Origin: Lentisphaerota bacterium | Lineage (GTDB): Bacteria > Verrucomicrobiota > Lentisphaeria > Oligosphaerales > JABHEG01 | DNA: 64,000 nucleotides | Assembly: GCA_018676675.1 (NCBI GenBank) | Contig: JABHEG010000378.1 | Coordinates: 62,001-126,000, forward strand | Direction: 5' to 3' | Shown: positions 54,305-61,948 of the stretch, in pieces | Numbering within the stretch: the stretch's first letter is position 1 | Layout: every line of letters starts with the position of its first letter | Translations under genes and position numbers: made by a program | Notes under the pieces: model-generated | What the model saw: the letters and a program-made list of their open reading frames with translations, nothing else | Databases searched by the model: none | Told to the model about the DNA's origin: nothing

Positions 54305-56431
54305 CTACTCCCCAGTGACGGTTACGTCCATGAACTGGGTTTCGGACTGGTTGACGGCCAGACCTGTGTGCGTGATAGCATTCCACCCCTTGAGCGGGGC
54401 TTCAAGCGTGGTACCGTCGACGGTGAGAGTCAGTCGCTTGGCCACCAGATCAGCAGTCACGGTCACATCGAATGCCTTGGCCTTGTCAAACCCCACCTTT
54501 TTCGCGGCAACCGTGTTGTTCCCGTTGGCAAGGACGACATACTGCCCCGCTCCGATGTAGACCCCGCAACGCAAGATATCACCGGATTTCTCTCCTCTGG
54601 CGATGGCGAACATCCCATTACGGACGCCCCCGCTCAGCACCGTCTTGAGCTTCCCCTTGAGCACGACCTTCCTGGTGTACGGCTTCTCCACTGGTTGCAG
54701 GGCATAGCCACCATCCAGGCCGGTACTCACCTTCCAGGTGCCGGCCTCCCCTTTGATTGCACTCACACCATACAGAACAGGGAATTGAGGATGCGTCTTG
54801 ATCAGCTTCTTCCTGGGCTTCCGTGCAGGAGAAGGGCTGAATTCGTTGTCACCGTACTGCTTCTTGAGTCGCTCGAGTTCCGCCGTCAGTTCGGCTCGGA
54901 CAGCGCCATAGGCCGCGTCATCATAGACACTCTTCATCTCAAGCGGGTCTTTCTCCAGATCAAAGAGCTCCCACTCCTTCTCAAGGTAGAACTCCATGAG
55001 CTTGTACCGTTCGGTGCGAACTCCGCAGTGACGCCGCACGCTGTGGCCTCCGGGGAACTCGAAGTAGTGGTAGTAGATGCTCTTCCGCCAGTTCGGGGTG
55101 GCCTGGCCTTTGAGTAGAGGAACCAAGCTCTCGCCCTGCAGGTCATCCGGGAGATCAGCGCCAGCCACCTCAAGGAGTGTCGGTGCATAGTCGATGTTCT
55201 GGACCAACTGCGGAATCCGCGTGCCCGGTTTGATGTTCCCCGGCCAGCGCATAAGGAGGGGCATTCGCAGCGACTCCTCGTACATCCAACGCTTGTCGAA
55301 CCAGCCATGTTCTCCCAGGTAGAAGCCCTGATCCGAGCCGTAGATCACGATCGTGTTGTCTGCCAGTCCAGCCTCATCCAGATACGCGAGAATGCGCCCG
55401 ACCGCATCATCCACAGAGGCGATGCAGCGCAAGTAGTCTTTGACGTAGCGCTGGTATTTCCAGCGGACCAGTTCCGCACCCTCCGGATTGGCTTCCCGAA
55501 ACGCCTCATTCTTGGGAACATACGCATCGTCCCAAGTCTTCCGCTGTTGCTCGGTCAGGCGACTGAAGCCGCCGCGACCACCGGCTTTCCCACTCGCCAA
55601 CGGGTCGGTCACTTTGAGATCACTCCCCATCGACATGTGCCGGTCGATCTCCATTGCCTGGCTGGCGGCCGGCGACGCCCGATTGGCATAGTCGTCGAAC
55701 AACGTGGGCGGCTCAGGCATGGTGACACCATCGAAGGTCTTGAGATGCTTCGGGCCGGGTTGCCAGTTGCGATGCGGCGCCTTGTGCCAGGAATGCAGGA
55801 GGAAGGGCCGATTGGGGTCGCGTTTGCTCTTCAGCCAGTCCAGAGAGAGATCGGCGATGACATCGGTTGTGTACCCCTCGTAACGCTTCTTCCCCTCGGA
55901 TGTTCTGAAATCCGGGTTGTAGTAGGCCCCCTGCCCCGGCAACACATGCCAGTAATCAAAGCCGGTGGGATCGGACCGCAGATGCCATTTGCCGATCATG
56001 GCGGTCTGGTAGCCGGCCGCCTGAAGCAGTTTCGGATAGGTCTGCTGGGCACCATCAAACGTGGGACCGTTGCGCCTAACCCCGTTGATGTGGCTGAATT
56101 TCCCAGTCAGGACCACGGCTCGGCTGGGGGCACAGATCGAGTTGGTACAGAAGCTGTTCTCAAACAGCGCCCCTTCCCGAGCCAGCCGATCGATGTTCGG
56201 CGTCTCGTTAATCGGCCGAGCCAACGCCCGGGTCTTCCCAAACCATGTGGATCGATACGCACTGATGGCCTGGCAAGTGTGATCATCCGCAAAGAAGAAC
56301 AGAATGTTCGGTTGCTTGCCAGGACCTCCCGTGGGGGCTCCAAACAGCTGCTCCACCGCAGTCCCCGCGAACAACGCAGAAGCGGTCATCGAACGAAGGA
56401 AGGTCCGGCGATCAAGTGTGCGTCCAGTCAT
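54305..56431 (-). CDS. Tat-exported sulfatase with C-terminal beta-sandwich
   Basis: A 708-residue arylsulfatase-family (S1) enzyme that removes sulfate esters from polysaccharides. The Tat signal R8-R9-T-F-L-R is followed by a hydrophobic core. The formylglycine site is C100-A-P-S-R (Cys type, needs FGE or anaerobic SME for maturation), with metal ligands at A-D49-D50-H and the K-W-H-L motif near residue 147. Sulfatase core about 40-500; the last 160 residues form a concanavalin-like sandwich with repeats of the form A-x-x-V-T-V-T-A-D. GAGGAGA is about 9 bases before the ATG. It is the last gene of the transport operon, 15 bp after the antiporter. Maturation gene is not in the window. Confidence 0.95.
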   Translation of the reverse strand: MTGRTLDRRTFLRSMTASALFAGTAVEQLFGAPTGGPGKQPNILFFFADDHTCQAISAYRSTWFGKTRALARPINETPNIDRLAREGALFENSFCTNSICAPSRAVVLTGKFSHINGVRRNGPTFDGAQQTYPKLLQAAGYQTAMIGKWHLRSDPTGFDYWHVLPGQGAYYNPDFRTSEGKKRYEGYTTDVIADLSLDWLKSKRDPNRPFLLHSWHKAPHRNWQPGPKHLKTFDGVTMPEPPTLFDDYANRASPAASQAMEIDRHMSMGSDLKVTDPLASGKAGGRGGFSRLTEQQRKTWDDAYVPKNEAFREANPEGAELVRWKYQRYVKDYLRCIASVDDAVGRILAYLDEAGLADNTIVIYGSDQGFYLGEHGWFDKRWMYEESLRMPLLMRWPGNIKPGTRIPQLVQNIDYAPTLLEVAGADLPDDLQGESLVPLLKGQATPNWRKSIYYHYFEFPGGHSVRRHCGVRTERYKLMEFYLEKEWELFDLEKDPLEMKSVYDDAAYGAVRAELTAELERLKKQYGDNEFSPSPARKPRKKLIKTHPQFPVLYGVSAIKGEAGTWKVSTGLDGGYALQPVEKPYTRKVVLKGKLKTVLSGGVRNGMFAIARGEKSGDILRCGVYIGAGQYVVLANGNNTVAAKKVGFDKAKAFDVTVTADLVAKRLTLTVDGTTLEAPLKGWNAITHTGLAVNQSETQFMDVTVTGE

Positions 56432-56446
56432 TGTCCGATTTCTCCT

Positions 56447-57574
56447 CTACTTCGCCATCGAGAAGACCATTGCATTGCCGATCACGTAAACGACAATCAT
56501 CAACCAGGCATCCAGTCCAAGCTTGGCAAAATGCCGTTCAGAACGGTAGGTCAGGCTTATCATCGTGATCCCGGTCAGCACCATCACCATCGCGATCGTG
56601 ACCAGATGCGAGACACCTGCACAGTGAAGGATCGCCCCATCACGCAGCGCGATGTCCGCAGTCAGGACGATCACCAAGTTGAACATATTGCTGCCGAAGA
56701 CATTTCCGACGGCCATATCCAGGAAGCCAAGGCGAACCGACGAGATGCAGATGACCAATTCCGGGAGGCTGGTCGAGATCGCCAGGAAGAACGTGCCCAC
56801 GAAGCTCTGTCCCAACCCGAACCCTCCTTCGCTGCTCGGCAATGACATCCGGTCTCCCAGGATGGAAAGCCAGACGCCGCTGAGCACGATCACAGCGGCG
56901 AGGAACACCAATGCTCCGTAAAAACACCAGGCCGGCATCTGGAGAAGACGCCTGCCATCGCCAGTGTCCTGCTTATCTCCCGCGTCTCCCTCAGCCCCGG
57001 CATCCCTCTGCTCGAGCCGGTTCTGAAGAACCATGATGCCAACGTAGCAAACGAGTAGAATCGGGGTGATAACGCCGCAGCCGAGTCCCGGGATCAGGGT
57101 GGGGTTGTGCCGTTCCAGGGCAAGCCCGAAGAGCACGATGCCCAGCATCACCATTCCACCGGAGGCAGGCAGGGCATGCCGTTGGCTCAGCCGGGGCGTC
57201 AGGGCCCCCGCTCGGTAGACGGAGTCCATCACGGCCACGAGCATAAGATTGAACACGTTCGAGCCGAGCATGTTCCCCAGTGCCAAATCAGCGCCCCCGG
57301 CAAGGAGGGCATCACGCGCCGCGCCCAAAGGCAGTTCAGCCGCTTTGGCTGCTGCCGAGAACGCAGACGTTCCGGACACCACAAGCTCCGGGAGGCTGGT
57401 GATACCAGCGATGACCAGCAGCCCCACCAACCCGCTGCCCAGCCCTGTCCGCTCCCCAAGGGCATTCCCATAGCGACTGAGGTTCATCCCGGCCACGATG
57501 ACCAGGGCGGCGGCGGCGAGAAAGGCTACGCCCAGACCGATTTGGCTTCCGCCACCCAACAGAATCATAGTCAC
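56447..57574 (-). CDS. Ca2+/cation antiporter (CaCA superfamily)
   Basis: A 375-residue inner-membrane protein with about ten hydrophobic helices. The two inverted alpha-repeats that define the family are clear: I-T-S-L-P-E-L-V-V-S...G-N-M-L-G-S-N-V-F-N-L and S-T-S-L-P-E-L-V-I-C...G-N-V-F-G-S-N-M-F-N-L. It exchanges Ca2+ (or K+) for Na+ or H+. GTG 57574 has AAAGGA 6 bases upstream and starts 3 bp after the stop of the MalG-like permease gene; an ATG two codons later is possible. Its place between a sugar permease and a sulfatase is unusual: it might supply or remove Ca2+ used by sulfatase and polysaccharide-binding proteins. Confidence 0.92.
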   Translation of the reverse strand: MTMILLGGGSQIGLGVAFLAAAALVIVAGMNLSRYGNALGERTGLGSGLVGLLVIAGITSLPELVVSGTSAFSAAAKAAELPLGAARDALLAGGADLALGNMLGSNVFNLMLVAVMDSVYRAGALTPRLSQRHALPASGGMVMLGIVLFGLALERHNPTLIPGLGCGVITPILLVCYVGIMVLQNRLEQRDAGAEGDAGDKQDTGDGRRLLQMPAWCFYGALVFLAAVIVLSGVWLSILGDRMSLPSSEGGFGLGQSFVGTFFLAISTSLPELVICISSVRLGFLDMAVGNVFGSNMFNLVIVLTADIALRDGAILHCAGVSHLVTIAMVMVLTGITMISLTYRSERHFAKLGLDAWLMIVVYVIGNAMVFSMAK

Positions 57575-57577
57575 GTT

Positions 57578-58459
57578 CTATCCTTTGACAGCGCCGAGCT
57601 GAATGCCTTTGACCAACTGCTTCTGCAGCAGGACAAATATCAAAATCATGGGGATGACGGACATCGTTATGGCCGCCATCATCAGGTTGGTCTGCTGCCC
57701 TTGGCTGCTGTCGAAGAACAACAACCCGATGGGCAACGTGTAGCGATGCGTGCTCTTGAGCACGACCAGAGGCCAGAAAAAGCTGTGGTAGTTACCGATG
57801 AACGTAAAGATCCCGAGCGTGATCAGTCCGGGCCGGGCGAGAGGGAGGATCACGTCCCAGAAGAGCTGCCATTTGCTGGCTCCATCGATCTCTGCGGCCT
57901 CGTCCAACGACCGTGGAATGGACATCATGAACTGCCGCAGCAGGAATGTGCCGAACGCGCTGAACGACGCTGGGATGATGAGCCCCAGGTACGAATCCAC
58001 CAACCCGAGCTTGATCATGACCTGGTAATTGGGAATCATCATGACCAGGCCCGGCAACATCATGGTCGCCAAGTAAAGGAGGAAAACCCGATCACGACCG
58101 GGCCAGTCCAGGCGAGAGAAACTGAACGCAGCCAACGAACTGGTCAGGACTTGAAGGAAGGTCACGCTGGCAGCCACGAACACGCTGTTCCAGTACCAAC
58201 GTCCGAAAAGGATGCCTTCGACGTGAAAGACCTCACGGTAGTTGCTCCACTGAAATACTCTGGGCAGCCAACTCTCCAGGCCGACTTCCTCAAGCTCCTT
58301 CAAACTGGTGAGAACCATCCAGATGAAAGGCAGTACGAGCGTGAGTGCGATTCCGGCCAGGAGCAGGTGCAACGCCGTCGTCCAGGCGACGCGACGCGTG
58401 TAAACGGCTCGATTGCTCGCCCGTTCCTCAAGAGTCAGCGTGTCGTCATGGTCAGTCAT
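57578..58459 (-). CDS. Carbohydrate ABC transporter permease, MalG/AraQ type
   Basis: A 293-residue inner-membrane permease with six helices. The EAA loop E-A-A-E-I-D-G-A-S-K-W-Q-L-F-W-D-V-I-L-P-L contacts the ATPase. ATG 58459 overlaps the stop of the MalF-like gene by 8 bases (ATGACTGA), a sign of translational coupling; the longer TTG frame is not used. It works with the binding protein (59947-61581) and the MalF-like subunit. The ATPase must be shared and encoded elsewhere. Confidence 0.95.
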   Translation of the reverse strand: MTDHDDTLTLEERASNRAVYTRRVAWTTALHLLLAGIALTLVLPFIWMVLTSLKELEEVGLESWLPRVFQWSNYREVFHVEGILFGRWYWNSVFVAASVTFLQVLTSSLAAFSFSRLDWPGRDRVFLLYLATMMLPGLVMMIPNYQVMIKLGLVDSYLGLIIPASFSAFGTFLLRQFMMSIPRSLDEAAEIDGASKWQLFWDVILPLARPGLITLGIFTFIGNYHSFFWPLVVLKSTHRYTLPIGLLFFDSSQGQQTNLMMAAITMSVIPMILIFVLLQKQLVKGIQLGAVKG

Positions 58460-59933
58460 TGGTGTACCGGTTGCCAAATTTCCAATTGAATAGGGTCACG
58501 AGGAAAACGAGCGCGAAGAGAGTCCAGGCGACAGCTGACGCGTAGCCCAGGCGCCCGGTCTCAAACCCTTGGGTGTACACGTAGTAGCTCAGCGTCGTGG
58601 TCGACCCCGCCGGCCCTCCACGGGTCATCGTTCGGGCCATCTCAAAGCCGCCCTGCAAACCGTGGATGACAGCCATCACCAAAATGAAAAACGTGACCGG
58701 GGCCAACTGCGGCCAGGTCACGTTCCAGAAGCGCTGCACCCGTGAGGCGCCATCGATGTCCGCGGCTTCATAGAGTTCCACAGGGATGTTGCTCAACCCC
58801 GCAAGGTAGAGGAGCATGTTGTTCGAACCGATCGCGGCCCAGAATCCCATGATCATGATGGACGGTTTCGCCCAACTGTACTGAGTCAACCACTCCGGCG
58901 GATTCAGCCCGTCCGCGCTCATCGCGGGAAGATCGGTGAAGACGTTCCCAAGTCCGAGAAGGGCAAACTGAACCACCATAAGTGCCCCGCACACGATCAA
59001 GCCGTGCCCCAACCCGCGGTCGAGGGTACAGGTAAAGTCCCTTGGTTTGGCTATCCCCACCCACAGCATGCCTCCCGCAACGACGGCGGTGGCGACGACA
59101 ACCCAACCGGCTCCCGCCGAACCGCCGCAGCAGGGCCAAGCCACAACCGGGGCAAACAGCAACACACTGCCCAGAGCAATAGAAAGCCCACCGATCTCAC
59201 CATCGCGCCAGCCTCGCCGAAGCTGTCGCACCCCAAACAGCACTACCGCTGCGGAGAGCGCAGCGCAGAAGAGGGCCAGCGCCCTGACGCTTCCCACAGG
59301 CAGCCTCGTTACCAGGCCGGCAAACTGAGTCAGGATCGGTCGTAGCGCGTGATTGACGGGTCCCGTATGGGGACTGTAGAGCTTCTTCCACAGCAGGAAG
59401 GTGGCTACCCCCGCCGTGAAGTGCGGGAAGTAGAACAACGTCCTGTGAACCGTTCGGCCGCCAACCACCCCGCCGATGAGCACAATCCCTGCAACGCCGC
59501 CCACCAGGAGCAGCATCGCCGTAACCTTCGCTCCCACCATGACAAGTGCCCCGGTTCCCACGACCAGCCCGGCGCAGGCCAACACCCCACCCCACACACG
59601 CCGATCCCCCCCACGCAAATCCTGACTTAGGAGAATGGCAGCGAACAGGCTTCCGGCGACCGAAAATGGAATCGCCATCATCAGGAACAGCGTGTTGCCC
59701 AGGTACTGGAAAAAGTCAGGTTCGCGGAACAGACGTACGAAGTTCTCCAACCCGACAAAACGGACATCGTTCCCTTTGAAAATGTTGTGCAGACGCAGAT
59801 CCCAGTTGGTGAACGCCATCGCCAGGCTGAAGACCAACGGAAAGAGAATGAAAATGAGGAAACCGGCGATATTCGGCCCGATGAAGGCCAACCCCACCGC
59901 CAGTTTCTTCCGTTCACGTGCGGTTAGTGACAT
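58452..59933 (-). CDS. Carbohydrate ABC transporter permease, MalF type, with two large hydrophobic inserts
   Basis: A 493-residue inner-membrane permease; ordinary sugar permeases of this type have about 300. The standard scaffold is present: first helix about 12-40, N-T-L-F-L-M-M-A-I-P-F near 80-90, R-T-L-F-Y-F-P-H near 164-171, L-W-K-K-L-Y-S, and the EAA loop Y-E-A-A-D-I-D-G-A-S-R near 388-398. Two extra segments are seen: residues about 109-163 (two hydrophobic helices) and about 200-345 (four or five). The second carries a Cys-Cys-Gly pair (268-270). ATG 59933 is used. Transport of an oligosaccharide is likely; the inserts may be a lineage trait. Confidence 0.9.
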   Translation of the reverse strand: MSLTARERKKLAVGLAFIGPNIAGFLIFILFPLVFSLAMAFTNWDLRLHNIFKGNDVRFVGLENFVRLFREPDFFQYLGNTLFLMMAIPFSVAGSLFAAILLSQDLRGGDRRVWGGVLACAGLVVGTGALVMVGAKVTAMLLLVGGVAGIVLIGGVVGGRTVHRTLFYFPHFTAGVATFLLWKKLYSPHTGPVNHALRPILTQFAGLVTRLPVGSVRALALFCAALSAAVVLFGVRQLRRGWRDGEIGGLSIALGSVLLFAPVVAWPCCGGSAGAGWVVVATAVVAGGMLWVGIAKPRDFTCTLDRGLGHGLIVCGALMVVQFALLGLGNVFTDLPAMSADGLNPPEWLTQYSWAKPSIMIMGFWAAIGSNNMLLYLAGLSNIPVELYEAADIDGASRVQRFWNVTWPQLAPVTFFILVMAVIHGLQGGFEMARTMTRGGPAGSTTTLSYYVYTQGFETGRLGYASAVAWTLFALVFLVTLFNWKFGNRYTND

Positions 59934-59946
59934 GAGTTTGGACACC

Positions 59947-61581
59947 TCACTCCTCGTCCGCGAGCCAGCCCTGCTCACGGTAGTATCGTTGATGGAACGG
60001 ATTCGTGATCAAGGCGACAGGGACAGGCTTCCCCGCAGCCCGCAGCTCTTCTATCTGTTCCTGGGTTGTACAAAGCTCTTCGTAACGTCGACGAAGCACA
60101 TCGCTCTCGCGCAACGTCAACCCAATCTCTTCATTGATCCGCTCAGAGGCGCGAACGCCGGCTTCTTCCGGGGTGGCGCGGTCGTTCATCACATCGTCCT
60201 GGGCCATGGTGTCATAGCGCTCCACCACAACCGGCAACACGAACGGGCTGAAGCTCTGCACGGTGGCAATGGTCTTCGCCGCGTTGGCATAGCCCTCGTG
60301 ACACCCCCACTCGTTGGGATAGTCGGGTGGGTGCCTAAAGAGCTCAGTCTCGGTATAGATTGGGTTCGGGGGAAGCGCATCGCCGTCCCGAACAATCTGC
60401 ATGTTGTAGTCTTCACCCGCCATATAGGCCAGGAACAGCTCGGCGTACTTCCGGTGCTTCGACGCCCGGTAGACGGTTGACTGCCCCCCGCTGAGAACGG
60501 TATTGGGCATGCCCCCATGCGGAGGCTCGACCACAGCGAGTTGCATGGCTCCAAACTTACGGAAAAGCATGAGAGCCCAACGTCCGCTGGCGAACATCGC
60601 ATAGCGCCCACTCTTGAACAGCTGGAAAGACTGCCCTCCCCAGCCGCCCTCCGTGTCGAAACTGGCCTTGTCCGCCGCACTGGGAAGGATGTGATCTTCA
60701 TACGTCCACTTGTGCATGAGGGCCATCGCCCGAGCGTTTCTCGGGTCGTCGAGTGTGCACTGCGTCAAGGTCTCGTTGAACACGGAGAGCCCCAGGCTGC
60801 GACGCAGCTCAACCATCATTAATCGATCGGCAAAGAACACCGTGCGACGCTCTCCCGCGGGGTTCGCGGCAGCCACAAATGCCTTCCCACACTGCTCGAA
60901 CTCCTCGATCGTCCACCGGGATGGCGGGAGCGGCTGCCCGTACTCCTTGAACGTGCCTTTGTTCACCCAGTACAGAACTTGGGCGGGATTCCGTGGAAAA
61001 GCGTATTGGCGGCCGTCGTAGAACAGCGCGGGGGCCAGGGCTGGGTATGTCTTGTCCGGGCCAAATCCGTATGCTTGCGCGCTCTCGGTTACGTCAGCCA
61101 ACATCCCCCCCGCGGCCAGATACTGCATCTGCTTCCCGCCGCCGTACCCTTCGATGACATCCCCGGCAACCCCCGAAATGCCCTGGACCAGCTTCTTGTT
61201 GAGATCATTACTGGCGGAGTCGAGCCGCATCTCCACGCCTGGTGCGCGAATGATCAATGGCAGGGCAGCCGGCGACGCCTCGCCCTGCCAGATTGCATCA
61301 CTCCCCGGGTTCTCATCGGTGATCGCTTTGACCAACGCCGGAGACCACTTCTCGGCCCGAAAGGCAGCCACATCCTGCGGCGTGCGCAACACATACTCGG
61401 CCCCATGTCCGTTCTTGATCAGCCAACGGTGGAAAAGTGCAATTTGCTGACCTCGAGCGGGGGCTGGATCAATGACCCAGTAGATGACCGGGACAGCTGT
61501 TTGCCGTTCGGGCTGGGTCAGATACGTACCCACACCGGCACACAGCAACAACAACCCACAGATACAGAAGAGCTTACGCAT
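59947..61581 (-). CDS. Extracellular sugar-binding protein of ABC transporter
   Basis: A 544-residue periplasmic or membrane-anchored solute-binding protein. A hydrophobic N-terminus (residues about 4-20) gives export; no clear lipobox, so it may be anchored by the signal helix. Strings such as G-K-A-F-V-A-A-A-N-P and F-A-S-G-R-W-A-L and the order of the two lobes fit family 1 (MalE-like) binding proteins. AAGGA lies 6 bases before ATG 61581; an ATG two codons earlier touches the ribosome site. First gene of the operon 61581-54305: binding protein, MalF-like, MalG-like, antiporter, sulfatase. Confidence 0.9.
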   Translation of the reverse strand: MRKLFCICGLLLLCAGVGTYLTQPERQTAVPVIYWVIDPAPARGQQIALFHRWLIKNGHGAEYVLRTPQDVAAFRAEKWSPALVKAITDENPGSDAIWQGEASPAALPLIIRAPGVEMRLDSASNDLNKKLVQGISGVAGDVIEGYGGGKQMQYLAAGGMLADVTESAQAYGFGPDKTYPALAPALFYDGRQYAFPRNPAQVLYWVNKGTFKEYGQPLPPSRWTIEEFEQCGKAFVAAANPAGERRTVFFADRLMMVELRRSLGLSVFNETLTQCTLDDPRNARAMALMHKWTYEDHILPSAADKASFDTEGGWGGQSFQLFKSGRYAMFASGRWALMLFRKFGAMQLAVVEPPHGGMPNTVLSGGQSTVYRASKHRKYAELFLAYMAGEDYNMQIVRDGDALPPNPIYTETELFRHPPDYPNEWGCHEGYANAAKTIATVQSFSPFVLPVVVERYDTMAQDDVMNDRATPEEAGVRASERINEEIGLTLRESDVLRRRYEELCTTQEQIEELRAAGKPVPVALITNPFHQRYYREQGWLADEE

Positions 61582-61948
61582 CGTCATTCCTTGTCGAGCA
61601 TTACCCCAAAGGCGCCGCAAAACGTACTCCCACTGCCACGCCACAGCAAGTGGCTGGTCCCCAAGCTCGCTGCGCCGCATGGTCCCCGGGCGGCATTGCG
61701 TGATTGACTCGAGGACGGCACAGGCCGCCAGCAGGTGCTGCCTCCCACATTGCACTGAGCTCACAGTAGGTTCAGAGTGGGAGGCAGCACCCGCTGGCGA
61801 CGGGCGCAGACTCAGACCTGGCAAACCGGTTGCCTGACCGTATATTTCTTCCCCCGTGTCGACACCATCCCCGGAGTGTCCGCCGCGACGGCGTTTTCTC
61901 CCGGTGGCCTGTTACCCAAACGACCTACTTTTCTCGGAGTACTTCGAC
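61582..61948. other. Divergent promoter region with palindrome
   Basis: About 365 bp between the binding-protein operon (minus) and the fused binding-protein/permease gene (plus). It contains palindromic repeat family A copy 3. Both promoters should be here. Confidence 0.5.
61726..61799. repeat. Palindromic repeat family A, copy 3
   Basis: CGCCAGCAGGTGCTGCCTCCCAC (61726-61748) pairs with GTGGGAGGCAGCACCCGCTGGCG (61777-61799), 22 of 23 positions, around a 28-base spacer. The GTGGGAGGC core and the order of the arms match copies 1 and 2, though the rest has diverged. Confidence 0.85.

Noticed and set aside
55307..56845. Plus-strand open frame of about 510 codons opposite the sulfatase
   Set aside because: Its residues are low-complexity and match no family; the sulfatase on the other strand is certain.
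57107..58489. Plus-strand open frame of about 460 codons, rich in Gln and His
   Set aside because: Shadow of the antiporter and permease genes, which have full family motifs.
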